Source: Bacteroidota bacterium (lineage in GTDB: Bacteria > Bacteroidota > Bacteroidia > Bacteroidales > JAAYUG01). From it: a stretch of DNA of 64,000 nt. The stretch is taken from NCBI GenBank assembly GCA_029571215.1, contig JAKPTE010000017.1, forward strand, positions 1-64,000, read 5' to 3'. The notes below the pieces were generated by a model that was not told the origin of the DNA, searched no databases, and saw nothing but the letters and a program-made list of their open reading frames with translations. The first letter of the stretch is position 1, and each line of letters opens with the position of its first letter. A program made the position numbers and the translations under genes. Shown here piece by piece: positions 46,339 through 55,058 of this stretch.

Positions 46339-47049
46339 TTAGAAGTTCGGGCTGAGCATGTATTTCGAGTAGAATGTATCAATTATTTCAACGGCTTCGT
46401 CGGAAGTATCGACCACTGTAAAGATATCCAGGTCCCCGGGACTGATATTGTGTTCTTTCTCCAACATGACCTCGCGTATCCATTTGATAAGGCCTTCCCA
46501 GTACGATTTTCCCACCAGCACAATAGGAAATTTCCCGATCTTGCCAGTCTGAATAAGGGTTATAGCCTCGAAAAGCTCATCAAAGGTTCCGAATCCTCCC
46601 GGTAAAACAACAAAGCCCTGGGCGTATTTCATAAACATCACCTTGCGGACAAAAAAGTGATCGAAGGTGATGAGCTTATCGGAATCGATAAAGAAATTGG
46701 GTTCCTGTTCAAAAGGGAGGGATATGTTGATCCCAACACTCTTGCCCTTTCCCCTTTTGGCACCCAGGTTTCCCGCCTCCATAATGCCTGGCCCTCCACC
46801 TGTAATGATTCCATACCCCCTTTGGGTAAGCTTGTAGGCAATCTCCTCAGCCAGCTTGTAATATTTATTATCAGGAGTAGTGCGCGCTGAACCAAAAATG
46901 GAAACGCAGGGACCAATACGGGCCAGCTTTTCAAAACCTTCAACAAATTCCGACATGATTTTGAAAATCTTCCATGAATCCTCGGCCTTAATTTCCTGCC
47001 AGTCCTTGCTCTTGAAAGCCGATACGATTTTCTCTTCACCTGACATCAT
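46339..47049 (-). CDS. LOG-family (TIGR00730) Rossmann-fold protein
   Basis: A 236-residue protein of the LOG family, whose characterised members are cytokinin riboside 5'-monophosphate phosphoribohydrolases; bacterial homologues may act on other nucleotides. The signature PGGFGTFDE is present, with VSIFGSARTTPDN before it, GYGIITGGGPGIMEAGN and the FFVRKVMFMKYA helix that supplies the catalytic Arg. Two start Met codons are adjacent. The gene precedes the SPOR operon on the same strand. Confidence 0.9.
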   Translation of the reverse strand: MMSGEEKIVSAFKSKDWQEIKAEDSWKIFKIMSEFVEGFEKLARIGPCVSIFGSARTTPDNKYYKLAEEIAYKLTQRGYGIITGGGPGIMEAGNLGAKRGKGKSVGINISLPFEQEPNFFIDSDKLITFDHFFVRKVMFMKYAQGFVVLPGGFGTFDELFEAITLIQTGKIGKFPIVLVGKSYWEGLIKWIREVMLEKEHNISPGDLDIFTVVDTSDEAVEIIDTFYSKYMLSPNF

Positions 47050-47185
47050 AGGAAAAACAGATTAAATTTGCATACATTGTTACATTTCGTGTATTCTTCG
47101 TGCATTTAGCCTTCCCATTATACAGGCTTCGTCATGCAAAGTATACATATTTTAAACACAGATAAAAAAACTTTTCAACTGGTTT

Positions 47186-50050
47186 CTACTTTTCATAAAA
47201 TGCTGCCAGTTCCCGGGCGAGAAACCGGCCGGTATAGCTTTCAGTGCAGCGGGCAATCTGTTCGGGTGTACCGGTGCCAATAATTTCACCTCCTGCAGCT
47301 CCGCCTTCCTTCCCAAGGTCGATAATATAATCTGCAACTTTGATTACGTCCATCTGGTGTTCAATCACCACTACCGTATTGCCTTTGTCAACCAGCCGAT
47401 TGAGCACTTCAATCAGCACCCGAATGTCTTCGAAATGAAGACCAGTTGTAGGTTCATCGAGAATGTAAAGGGTTTTGCCGGTATCGCGTCGTGAAAGTTC
47501 AGCCGCCAGTTTTACACGTTGTGCTTCTCCTCCTGAAAGTGTAGTAGAAGGTTGTCCGAGAGTGATATATCCCAGACCCACTTCTTCCAGAGTAATCAAT
47601 TTCCTGTAGATGGACGGATGATTTTTGAAGAATTCCACAGCCTGATGAACCGTCATATCGAGCACATCGCTGATACTTTTTCCCTTGAACTTCACTTCGA
47701 GGGTCTCGCGGTTATAGCGTTTGCCGTTACAATCTTTGCATGTTACATAGACATCCGGAAGAAAATTCATTTCTATAGCCTGGACTCCGGCTCCCCGACA
47801 GGTCTCACAACGGCCACCCTTTACATTAAACGAAAAGCGTCCTGCCTTAAATCCTCTGATTTTTGCGTCAGGTGTCTGTTCAAACAACAGACGGATATCG
47901 TTCATCACGCCGGTATAGGTTGCAGGATTGGAACGGGGTGATCTGCCGATCGGGTCCTGGTCAACTTCAATTACCTTGTCAATATATTCGGTTCCTTCCA
48001 GTTTCTCAAATGGCAAGGGCTCCGCAGCAGAATGGTACAGAAGTTTTGCCAGGGCTGGATGAAGGGTGTCGTTGATAAGGGAGGATTTTCCGCTTCCAGA
48101 TACACCGGTAACACAAACAAAAGTGCCCAGAGGAATGGATACGCTGACACTCTTCAGGTTGTTCCCTCTGGCCCCTTTGATGGTGAGGTATTTACCGGAG
48201 GCTTTTCTTCGAATCGGGGGCACAGGAATGTATTTTTCACCTGAAAGATACTTACCTGTTATGCTGTTCGATGTAAGAATCTCGGTTGGAGTTCCGGCAG
48301 CGACAATTTCCCCGCCGTGCCGGCCAGCACCCGGCCCCATATCGATAAGGTAGTCGGCCGAGAGCATCATTTCCCTGTCGTGCTCGACTACAATTACTGA
48401 ATTAGGAAGATCCCTCAATTTCTTCAAAGACTCAATCAAACGCAGGTTGTCCCGCTGGTGCAATCCGATACTGGGTTCATCAAGAATGTACAATACATTT
48501 ACCAACTGGGAGCCGATCTGTGTTGCCAGTCGAATCCGCTGGCTTTCTCCCCCGGAAAGACTTGCAGCAGGGCGGTTCAGACTCAGATAGGAAAGCCCTA
48601 CATCCAGAAGAAACCCAAGGCGTGTGCGTAGTTCCTTGAATATTTCAACTGCAATTGCCTTCTGACGGGCAGGCAGGGTTTGCTCTGTTTTTTCAAGCCA
48701 TTGATTCAGTTCGTCAATGTCCATAGCGGATAATTCGGCGATATTTTTCCCGGCAATCCGGAACCATAGGGCTTCCTTTTTCAGCCGGGTTCCATTGCAC
48801 TCGGGACATACTACTTTCCTGTAGTAGTGATCATAGTCGCCGTTTCCATTTTCTCCGTTTTCCTGATGGGATGCAAGGTAGCTCACGATTCCGTCAAAAC
48901 TAAGAAAATAATTGGAGGTACTGCCCAACGGACTGTTGATAAGCTTAAACGATTCTTCCGATCCGTAAAGGATAATCTGAAGAGCTTCTTCCGGGATTTC
49001 ATTGATAGGCGTATTGAGCGTAAATCCGTATTTATGGGCTATAGACTCCAACTGCCAGAAAATAAGGGAGTTTTTATATGGTCCCAGGGGTTGAATTCCT
49101 CCTTTTTTTATGCTAAGGGCAGGATCCGGGATAATTTTCTGCAGGTCAACTTCGTTAACAGTGCCAAGTCCATTGCATCGCGGACAGGCACCACGGGGAG
49201 AATTGAAGGAGAAGCTGTGGGGAGCCGGCTCATCATAGGATATTCCGCTGACCGGACACATAAGACGCCTGCTGAAGTAGGAAACTTCATCGCTTTCGTG
49301 CCGCAGCACCATCACGATGCCTTTGCCATGTTTCATGGCTGTTTGCAGGGAATCGCGCAGGCGTTTTCTTTCTTCCTCCAGCACCACCATGCGGTCAATC
49401 ACAATTTCAATGTTGTGTGTTTTGTAACGGTCAACCTTAAGTCCGTATTTCAGTTCAGTGATCTGCCCATCGATGCGCACGTAGAGAAATCCTTTCTTTC
49501 TGATTTGCTCAAAAAGCTCACGGTAGTGCCCTTTGCGTCCCCTGACCACTGGCGCCAGCAAGAGGATCTTTTCACCCGAATACCGACGCTGAATGAGGCC
49601 GATGATCTGTTCGTCGGTGTACCGCACCATTTTTTCGCCTGTAACATAGGAATAAGCTTCCCCGGCCCTGGCAAATAATAACCGAAGAAAATCGTAGATT
49701 TCTGTAATGGTCCCTACTGTGGAACGGGGATTTCGGGTAGTGGATTTCTGCTCAATCGCAATGACCGGGCTAAGTCCGGTTATTCTGTCCACATCCGGCC
49801 GTTCCGGAGTGCCAATAAACTGCCGGGCATATGAGGAAAGCGTCTCGATAAAACGCCGCTGTCCTTCCGCGTACAACGTATCGAAAGCGAGAGAGGATTT
49901 TCCGCTTCCGCTCAGCCCGGTAATCACCGTCAGTTTGTTTCGGGGAATTAAAACGTCAATATTTTTCAGGTTGTGCACACGTGCACCAAGTACCCTGATA
50001 GCAGCTTCACTGCCTTTTTTCTCAGCCGTTACTTTCTTTGTTCCGCTCAT
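47186..50050 (-). CDS. uvrA: Excinuclease ABC subunit A
   Basis: A 954-residue damage-recognition ATPase of nucleotide excision repair. Two ABC modules are visible: the first Walker A is GLSGSGKSS (45-53) and the second GVSGSGKSS, with signatures SLSGGESQRI and TLSGGEAQRV. Zinc modules include CPECNGTRL, the pair CETCRGAG with CKDC, and one near the first ABC insertion where CPRC is preceded by CPVS instead of CPxC, so one expected Cys is Ser. That change seems common in this phylum. It lies 2 bp behind the lytic transglycosylase gene. Confidence 0.97.
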   Translation of the reverse strand: MSGTKKVTAEKKGSEAAIRVLGARVHNLKNIDVLIPRNKLTVITGLSGSGKSSLAFDTLYAEGQRRFIETLSSYARQFIGTPERPDVDRITGLSPVIAIEQKSTTRNPRSTVGTITEIYDFLRLLFARAGEAYSYVTGEKMVRYTDEQIIGLIQRRYSGEKILLLAPVVRGRKGHYRELFEQIRKKGFLYVRIDGQITELKYGLKVDRYKTHNIEIVIDRMVVLEEERKRLRDSLQTAMKHGKGIVMVLRHESDEVSYFSRRLMCPVSGISYDEPAPHSFSFNSPRGACPRCNGLGTVNEVDLQKIIPDPALSIKKGGIQPLGPYKNSLIFWQLESIAHKYGFTLNTPINEIPEEALQIILYGSEESFKLINSPLGSTSNYFLSFDGIVSYLASHQENGENGNGDYDHYYRKVVCPECNGTRLKKEALWFRIAGKNIAELSAMDIDELNQWLEKTEQTLPARQKAIAVEIFKELRTRLGFLLDVGLSYLSLNRPAASLSGGESQRIRLATQIGSQLVNVLYILDEPSIGLHQRDNLRLIESLKKLRDLPNSVIVVEHDREMMLSADYLIDMGPGAGRHGGEIVAAGTPTEILTSNSITGKYLSGEKYIPVPPIRRKASGKYLTIKGARGNNLKSVSVSIPLGTFVCVTGVSGSGKSSLINDTLHPALAKLLYHSAAEPLPFEKLEGTEYIDKVIEVDQDPIGRSPRSNPATYTGVMNDIRLLFEQTPDAKIRGFKAGRFSFNVKGGRCETCRGAGVQAIEMNFLPDVYVTCKDCNGKRYNRETLEVKFKGKSISDVLDMTVHQAVEFFKNHPSIYRKLITLEEVGLGYITLGQPSTTLSGGEAQRVKLAAELSRRDTGKTLYILDEPTTGLHFEDIRVLIEVLNRLVDKGNTVVVIEHQMDVIKVADYIIDLGKEGGAAGGEIIGTGTPEQIARCTESYTGRFLARELAAFYEK

Positions 50051-50052
50051 GT

Positions 50053-51045
50053 TTACTGAATCGTATCGTTCCCGTTGACGGGCAGACTGTCATAATTGAG
50101 CCGGAAGGGATATTCATACTCACCATATCCCTCTGCGGGAATTTTAATGACATATTTTTTCTTTGCCTGGTTGGTAAGTTTATTGTTTCTCAGCCAAGGA
50201 TTATGCAGCTTCAGAATTTTGTAATTGATGCCGAACTGATGCGCCCATGAAGTAAAATCAGTAACGGAAGAATCAAGAGAAACAAACTTGTATGCCACAG
50301 GGGGATACAAATCTTCATTCCGCAGATGAAATCCATAGGCTTCAGGATCAGTAATAATCAGTTTCAGGGCAAGAATCCGGAAAATGTATCGTGATGTTTC
50401 CTCCCCCAATAAAAGATCATAATAATTGTTCACCCTTTGCCGTTGCAACTGCTGGTTGAGGGCTTTGCGACCCATATTGTAGGAAGCAGCAGCCATGGTC
50501 CAGCTTCTGTACAGACGGTAGGAATCGTTCAGAAACCGGCAGGCTGCCTCGGTTGATTTTTCTATATGATATCGTTCGTCAACCTCAGCATTCACTTCCA
50601 GCCCGTATTGCTTAGCCGTACTTTCCGTAAACTGCCAGAATCCGACGGCATTTTTGGGAGAAACCACATGGGCCAGACCACTCTCCACCAGAGGAAGATA
50701 CTTAAAATCGGCCGGAATGCCATTGCGCCGCAGGATAGGTTCTATCATGGGAAAATATTTATTTATCCTCTTCAGAAACAAAAGGGTTTGTGACTGAAAA
50801 TAAGTATTGACAAGTAGTTCCCTGTCAAGTCTCTCCCTGACATCATAATCCTGCAGAGGTACCTTTTCGCCCGCAAAATCGAGCGAGGAAGGAAGAGGAA
50901 GAGCATAAACACCATATTGTTTCTGAAAACGGGCCGACCAAAGATCATTTTCCTCACTTCCGGCACTGAGAAATAAAAATACTACCGATGCCAGTACAAG
51001 TATTAACGGCCATTTCAACTTATCCTGCATTGCAAACCTCCACAT
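50053..51045 (-). CDS. MltD/Slt-type lytic transglycosylase
   Basis: A 330-residue murein lytic transglycosylase with an N-terminal membrane signal (about 12-28). The SLT domain has the catalytic Glu at E121 in LPLVESGLAH, then AVGFWQFTESTAKQYGL, YHIEKSTEAACRFL and MAAASYNMGRKAL. The C-terminus (about 270-320) has a LysM-like shape: INYKILKLHNPWLRNNKL then KYVIKIPA. The start is at ATG 51045 or 51030. A well-formed promoter lies just upstream at 51059-51090 and also serves uvrA. Pairing of a wall enzyme with uvrA on one transcript is unusual. Confidence 0.9.
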   Translation of the reverse strand: MWRFAMQDKLKWPLILVLASVVFLFLSAGSEENDLWSARFQKQYGVYALPLPSSLDFAGEKVPLQDYDVRERLDRELLVNTYFQSQTLLFLKRINKYFPMIEPILRRNGIPADFKYLPLVESGLAHVVSPKNAVGFWQFTESTAKQYGLEVNAEVDERYHIEKSTEAACRFLNDSYRLYRSWTMAAASYNMGRKALNQQLQRQRVNNYYDLLLGEETSRYIFRILALKLIITDPEAYGFHLRNEDLYPPVAYKFVSLDSSVTDFTSWAHQFGINYKILKLHNPWLRNNKLTNQAKKKYVIKIPAEGYGEYEYPFRLNYDSLPVNGNDTIQ

Positions 51046-51058
51046 TGTAGCAAAAAAG

Positions 51059-51090
51059 CAAAGGTAGTGTATTTGATGATTTCAGGCAAA
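51059..51090 (-). promoter_or_regulatory. Canonical Bacteroidota promoter for the lytic transglycosylase/uvrA operon
   Basis: On the minus strand TTTG (51087-51090) is followed by exactly 20 nt and then TACCTTTG (51059-51066). Both boxes and the spacing match the -33/-7 consensus of the phylum. Transcription should start near 51055, about 10 bp before the first ATG. Confidence 0.7.
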
Positions 51091-51114
51091 AAAGTGTAAA
51101 ACAGAAAATTAATT

Positions 51115-51184
51115 GATTCCCGATTCCCGATTCATGATTCCCGATTCACGATTCCCGATTCATGATTCCCGATTTCCGATTCCT
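51115..51184. repeat. Tandem 7-bp repeat, ten units
   Basis: Ten adjacent copies of GATTCNN run from 51115 to 51184. The last two bases alternate so that a 14-bp unit GATTCCCGATTCAT can be seen in the middle. It lies in the 271-bp gap upstream of the lytic transglycosylase promoter and downstream of the sigma-factor operon, and is not coding. Confidence 0.9.
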
Positions 51185-51316
51185 TATTTCCCTTGTGGTA
51201 CAGGTTACACAAAATTGCTTTTTGTTCCGTGCTTTCCGTTTACATTCTTTTGAAAGAATTATTCCGGTTCGAACAATAGCAAAAGAGTTGGAAACAGGAA
51301 ACAGGAAAATCGGCAA

Positions 51317-52675
51317 TTATTTAAAAGTGTAACTCAGTCCGGAATAGACGCCAAACGAAAAGAGGTGGGTAGAAAAAGATCCGGTAGTATTAGACGGATT
51401 CAGATAGTATTTAAAAGCAGGTTCAAGCCTCATTGTAATGTTCCCGGTAAGGTGGTAATCGAATCCAAGGGCAGCCGCACCACTGTAATTCCAGGGTCGT
51501 ATTCCCTCGGTACTTCCCAGATCAGTTTTTCCGTTAGCTGAATTCATAAACACTGTATTGCGAACCAGAAAATGGTTTATGATTCCTGTCGAAAGCGAAA
51601 CTCCCAGTCTTCCGTCAGTGAGTGCGTACCTAATGAGTACAGGAACTTCGACATATCCAAGTTGCTGTACAAATTTCAGTTCCGAAAAAGAACTTTCAGC
51701 CGGAACAGAAGAAGCCATACGGCTGGAAACAAGACCTTCCAGGGCGGGGATATTCCCCAGCGAATTGGCAGTTCCGACTGATGAACCGGAATAAGCGACA
51801 GATTCCTTGTTCTGCAGTATATCCGTCCCGTTAAATGAATACGCTGATGGAGAAAAGGATTCCTTCCATTGCAACCCCATTCCTGAATATCCCATTCCGG
51901 TTCCTATGGAAATGCGCTTTGTTACCTGATAGTTAACCCGCAGTACTCCGGCATATGTGGCAAGAGGCTCTTCCTTGCTTTTCACTGATATTCCGGAAGC
52001 ATCAGCCAGAACTTCCCGATTTCCGTCATGGACATTTCTGAATGCCAGTAAAGGCCCAGCCTGCCCGTCGAGAGAAAAATAACGGACGGGAGCATTCTGA
52101 GTGTGTTCATCGGGTTCCACGACAATTCCTTCATCCGAAGAAAGTGATGCCAGCAGCAGTCTTTCTTTTATACCAGGCAGGTTCCATTTTGTTGACATTT
52201 CCATAGCCGGTTCTCTCAGTTGCAGAAAAGGGAAAGAAACCTGCTGCTCCTTCAGGTAGTTTTCCTCTTCATCTCTTATTTCATTGGAGGTTGTTGAATT
52301 TTCCAAGGCCATCTGCACAAAACCGGCCCTTTGCCTGACAGGATTGTTTTTCGCAGGATTCCGTTTTTCGTCTGAAGCAGGAACGAAAGAAGGCACATGC
52401 GAATTTCCCGTCATTGCTTCCGTTGCAGCCGGGATATTTTTCTGAGACAGGTCGGAAGCAACAGGCCGGCTCTGACGCCCGAAATAATACCCCGACAAAA
52501 CAGCGAAGGCCAGAATAGCTGCTGCAGACAAAAGCCGAAACCACATCAGGCGACTTTTCTTTTTTCTGCCCAGTGCTTCTTCAATAGAATCCCAGACCCC
52601 ATCGGGTGGCTCAGCTTCGTAACCGGCCAGCCGTTGGAAGATTTTATCAACATTATGTTCTTCCTGCGGTTTCAT
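51317..52675 (-). CDS. Single-TM protein with C-terminal outer-membrane-barrel-like domain, partner of ECF sigma factor
   Basis: A 452-residue protein. The N-terminus is cytoplasmic in character (VDKIFQRLAGYEAEPPDGVWDSIEEAL) with a PPDGVWDSIE motif common in Bacteroidota proteins paired with sigma factors. One TM (44-66) and a Ser/Asn/Glu-rich region follow. The last 220 residues look like strands of a porin-type domain ending FGVYSGLSYTFK. The gene lies 7 bp behind the ECF sigma gene, so it may be its anti-sigma factor or membrane sensor. A TM followed by a barrel is hard to reconcile with one membrane, and the topology is open. Confidence 0.75.
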   Translation of the reverse strand: MKPQEEHNVDKIFQRLAGYEAEPPDGVWDSIEEALGRKKKSRLMWFRLLSAAAILAFAVLSGYYFGRQSRPVASDLSQKNIPAATEAMTGNSHVPSFVPASDEKRNPAKNNPVRQRAGFVQMALENSTTSNEIRDEEENYLKEQQVSFPFLQLREPAMEMSTKWNLPGIKERLLLASLSSDEGIVVEPDEHTQNAPVRYFSLDGQAGPLLAFRNVHDGNREVLADASGISVKSKEEPLATYAGVLRVNYQVTKRISIGTGMGYSGMGLQWKESFSPSAYSFNGTDILQNKESVAYSGSSVGTANSLGNIPALEGLVSSRMASSVPAESSFSELKFVQQLGYVEVPVLIRYALTDGRLGVSLSTGIINHFLVRNTVFMNSANGKTDLGSTEGIRPWNYSGAAALGFDYHLTGNITMRLEPAFKYYLNPSNTTGSFSTHLFSFGVYSGLSYTFK

Positions 52676-52682
52676 CAGATAT

Positions 52683-53228
52683 TCATCCTGCTCTGTACTT
52701 AATTTCTGAATACTTTTTTAATTTGTTCTGCAAAATTTCTCTTGCCCTGCTCAGGTTCGACTTGGATGTTCCCTCCGTGATTCCCAGCATTTCCGAAATT
52801 TCTCTGTGCGAATACCCCTCGATGGCATACAGATTGAATACCAGCCGGTAACGGGGAGGCAACTCACTGATCATCTGCAGGAGTTCCTTCTCAGTCAACA
52901 GGTCGGAGGCTGATTCCGGTACCTGTTCCCGGACACTTTCCAGCTCATACACCGGGTTCATCCGCAACCTGTCACGGTATTTCTGCAACGAAACATTTAC
53001 CATAATCCTGCGTATCCATCCTTCAAAAGAACCTTCAAACCGGTATTGGTTTATCTTTCTGAAAACCCGTATAAATCCTTCCTGCAGGTTGTCCTTTGCC
53101 TCATCTGCATTATCAGCATATCGCAGACACAGGCTGAACATCCTACCGGCAAACATCTGGTACAATTCCTTCTGTGCTTTCGGATCCTCATCCCGGCAGC
53201 CCTTAATGATATGTTCAAGTTGATCCAC
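52683..53228 (-). CDS. ECF-type RNA polymerase sigma factor
   Basis: A 181-residue extracytoplasmic-function sigma factor. Region 2 shows LCLRYADNADEAKDNLQEGFIRVFRKI and the -10 contact block FEGSFEGWIRRIMVNVSLQKYRD; region 4 shows ISELPPRYRLVFNLYAIEGYSHREISEMLGITEGTSKSNLSRAREIL with its helix-turn-helix. The start must be GTG at 53228, because an in-frame TGA lies a few codons upstream and the next ATG would cut into region 2. It heads a two-gene operon with the TM/barrel protein and diverges from the serpin gene. Confidence 0.94.
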   Translation of the reverse strand: MDQLEHIIKGCRDEDPKAQKELYQMFAGRMFSLCLRYADNADEAKDNLQEGFIRVFRKINQYRFEGSFEGWIRRIMVNVSLQKYRDRLRMNPVYELESVREQVPESASDLLTEKELLQMISELPPRYRLVFNLYAIEGYSHREISEMLGITEGTSKSNLSRAREILQNKLKKYSEIKYRAG

Positions 53229-53307
53229 GTGTCCGGGGCAATGATCTCAGCGAAGGTACTGCAAAATGTCTGCCGTTTTGAAAAAGTAGATGCCAAAAAG
53301 TGCCAAC

Positions 53308-53338
53308 AGGTTGCGTCAGTTTTTAACGCAACCTTTTT
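53308..53338 (+). terminator. Terminator-like hairpin upstream of the serpin gene
   Basis: AGGTTGCGT (53308-53316) is the exact complement of ACGCAACCT (53326-53334), with a 9-nt loop, and is followed by a five-T run on the plus strand. It lies 45 bp before the serpin ATG, with no gene ending in front of it on that strand. It could be an attenuator in the serpin leader or the end of a small RNA. Confidence 0.65.
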
Positions 53339-53382
53339 ACACAAAAAAGAATCTTAACAAAAAACAAGAAAAACTTGGGGTT

Positions 53383-54627
53383 ATGAAAAATTTGATTGGC
53401 ATCTTTTTATGCGGTATTATTCTGCTCTTTGGCCCTGGATGCGAAAAAAAGAACGATGGTGATGGCAACTTCAGGATGAAGGAAATTGCGCTTACACCGG
53501 TCCAGAAAAACCTGGTACAGGCAGGAAACAATTTTGCACTGAACCTTTTTGGCGTAACCTGCAGGGAGGAGGAAAACAAACCCCGGGTATTTATTTCTCC
53601 GTATAGCATATCCGAGGCTTTGACCATGACATACAACGGAACTGCAAAGGCCACAGCCGATTCAATGGCAAAGGTTCTTGGATATGAAGGGATGAAGACA
53701 GAAGAAATTAACGCCTATTGCAAAACTCTGCGAACGACTCTTCTCTCGCTGGATCCGAAGGTTCAGCTTTCCATTGCCAATTCCATATGGTACCGGCTTG
53801 GATTTGAAGTCCAGCCTTCCTTCATTGATGTGAATAAAACCTGGTTTGATGCAGCGGTACAGGGTCTTGATTTTACTTCCCCGCAGGCCCCTGAAACTAT
53901 TAACAAATGGATTGCAGATAAAACCAGGAACAGAATCAAAAATGTAATTCAAGAAATTGATCCGGCCACCGTGATGTTCCTTGTAAATGCCATCTGGTTT
54001 AAAGGAATGTGGACTAACAGGTTTGATACAAAAAATACCGTTGAAAAGGATTTTTACTGCCCGGGAGGCAAAACTGTTAAGGCTTCCTTCATGCAACAGG
54101 AAAATTCATTCCGCTACTACAGCAATAGTGTGTTCGCTATGGCCGAAATGCCTTACGGACAGGGAAATTATGCCATGCTGGTTCTTCTTCCCAACGAGGG
54201 AAAAACCACCGATGATGTTCTGGACATACTGGATTCCGATAACTGGACAGAATGGAAAACCGGGCTGCAGGAGAAAAAACTGAGGGTTGAATTTCCCCGA
54301 ATTAAATTCAATTACAACATCGAACTGAATAAGGTATTGTCAAAAATGGGAATGCAGATTGCCTTTTCAGATGACGCTGATTTTTCAGGAATCAATCCAA
54401 ACGAAGACCTTCTTATTTCGAAGGTTCTGCACCATAGTTTTCTGGAGATAAACGAAGAAGGAACCGAAGCGGCAGCTGTTACGGTGGTTGATGTTGGAGT
54501 TACAGCAGTACCGGTTGAACCGGAGATAATACCCTTTGTTGTTAACAAACCTTTTCTGTTTGCCATTCATGAGCGGAGTACCGGTGCTATTTTGTTTATG
54601 GGACTGATCAAAGAGCCGAATTATTAA
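53383..54627 (+). CDS. Serpin (family I4 serine protease inhibitor), lipoprotein
   Basis: A 414-residue bacterial serpin with a lipoprotein signal (LFGPGCEKK). Conserved blocks are FISPYSISEALTMTYNGT, NAIWFKGMW, FRYYSNSVFAMAEMPYG, the hinge EEGTEAAAVT (358-367) and the C-terminal FLFAIHERSTGAILFMG. Counting P17 at E358 puts the scissile bond at T374-A375, which suggests an elastase-like or broad target rather than a trypsin-like one. The intact hinge argues for an inhibitory serpin. ATG 53383 was chosen as it starts the signal. It diverges from the ECF sigma gene and is preceded by a terminator-like hairpin. Confidence 0.93.
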   Translation: MKNLIGIFLCGIILLFGPGCEKKNDGDGNFRMKEIALTPVQKNLVQAGNNFALNLFGVTCREEENKPRVFISPYSISEALTMTYNGTAKATADSMAKVLGYEGMKTEEINAYCKTLRTTLLSLDPKVQLSIANSIWYRLGFEVQPSFIDVNKTWFDAAVQGLDFTSPQAPETINKWIADKTRNRIKNVIQEIDPATVMFLVNAIWFKGMWTNRFDTKNTVEKDFYCPGGKTVKASFMQQENSFRYYSNSVFAMAEMPYGQGNYAMLVLLPNEGKTTDDVLDILDSDNWTEWKTGLQEKKLRVEFPRIKFNYNIELNKVLSKMGMQIAFSDDADFSGINPNEDLLISKVLHHSFLEINEEGTEAAAVTVVDVGVTAVPVEPEIIPFVVNKPFLFAIHERSTGAILFMGLIKEPNY

Positions 54628-54695
54628 CAGGGTTCCGCCGACCATAGCCGGATTCAACTCAATTGAGCACGGTAAGGAAACCTGCAGAGCAGGAA

Positions 54696-55058
54696 TCAGG
54701 TATCGCTGCATTCATGTTTTACAATCTGATACTGATCATTATAAACCGTTATACACCATTGATGGTCTTTGTTTACCCAATAGTGTATCCATAGAAAGAG
54801 GGATTTGGTTTGCATACTGAACACGGAAAGCAAGATCTCTATTTTCTCATCCGGATGACAAATCATCGTCTGGGAAAACTGCTGATGATGGCCGAATATT
54901 GGAGAACAATCATACACCGTTATTGTGTAATAATGTGTGGCCAAAGACTGGCATTCATTGTCAAAACAAAGCGTGGCATCTTCACCTTCCACCCACCATT
55001 GCGTAACAAACGAAATATCGGTTTCATCACTACAAACCGGGAATTTGCTATAATACAT
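54696..55058 (-). CDS. C-terminal fragment of a frameshifted lipoprotein
   Basis: A 120-residue frame with no signal peptide. Upstream of its first Met the frame stays open and reads DLSLSQYMYYSKFPVCSDE, joining the upstream lipoprotein if one A is removed from the A8 run at 55080-55087. The content is Cys-, Trp- and His-rich (TQWWVEGEDATLC, YDCSPIFGHHQQ). No family was recognised. Together with the frame at 55048-55626 it would make one protein of 309 residues, so this is best read as the tail of a broken or slippage-expressed gene. Confidence 0.55.
   Translation of the reverse strand: MYYSKFPVCSDETDISFVTQWWVEGEDATLCFDNECQSLATHYYTITVYDCSPIFGHHQQFSQTMICHPDEKIEILLSVFSMQTKSLFLWIHYWVNKDHQWCITVYNDQYQIVKHECSDT

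Noticed and set aside
48827-49678. A 283-codon plus-strand frame
   Set aside because: It lies wholly antisense to uvrA, whose motifs are clear, and its product has no recognisable domain.
51115-51184. Possible CRISPR or iteron origin
   Set aside because: The 7-bp units are contiguous without spacers, and no replication gene or DnaA-box cluster is beside them.
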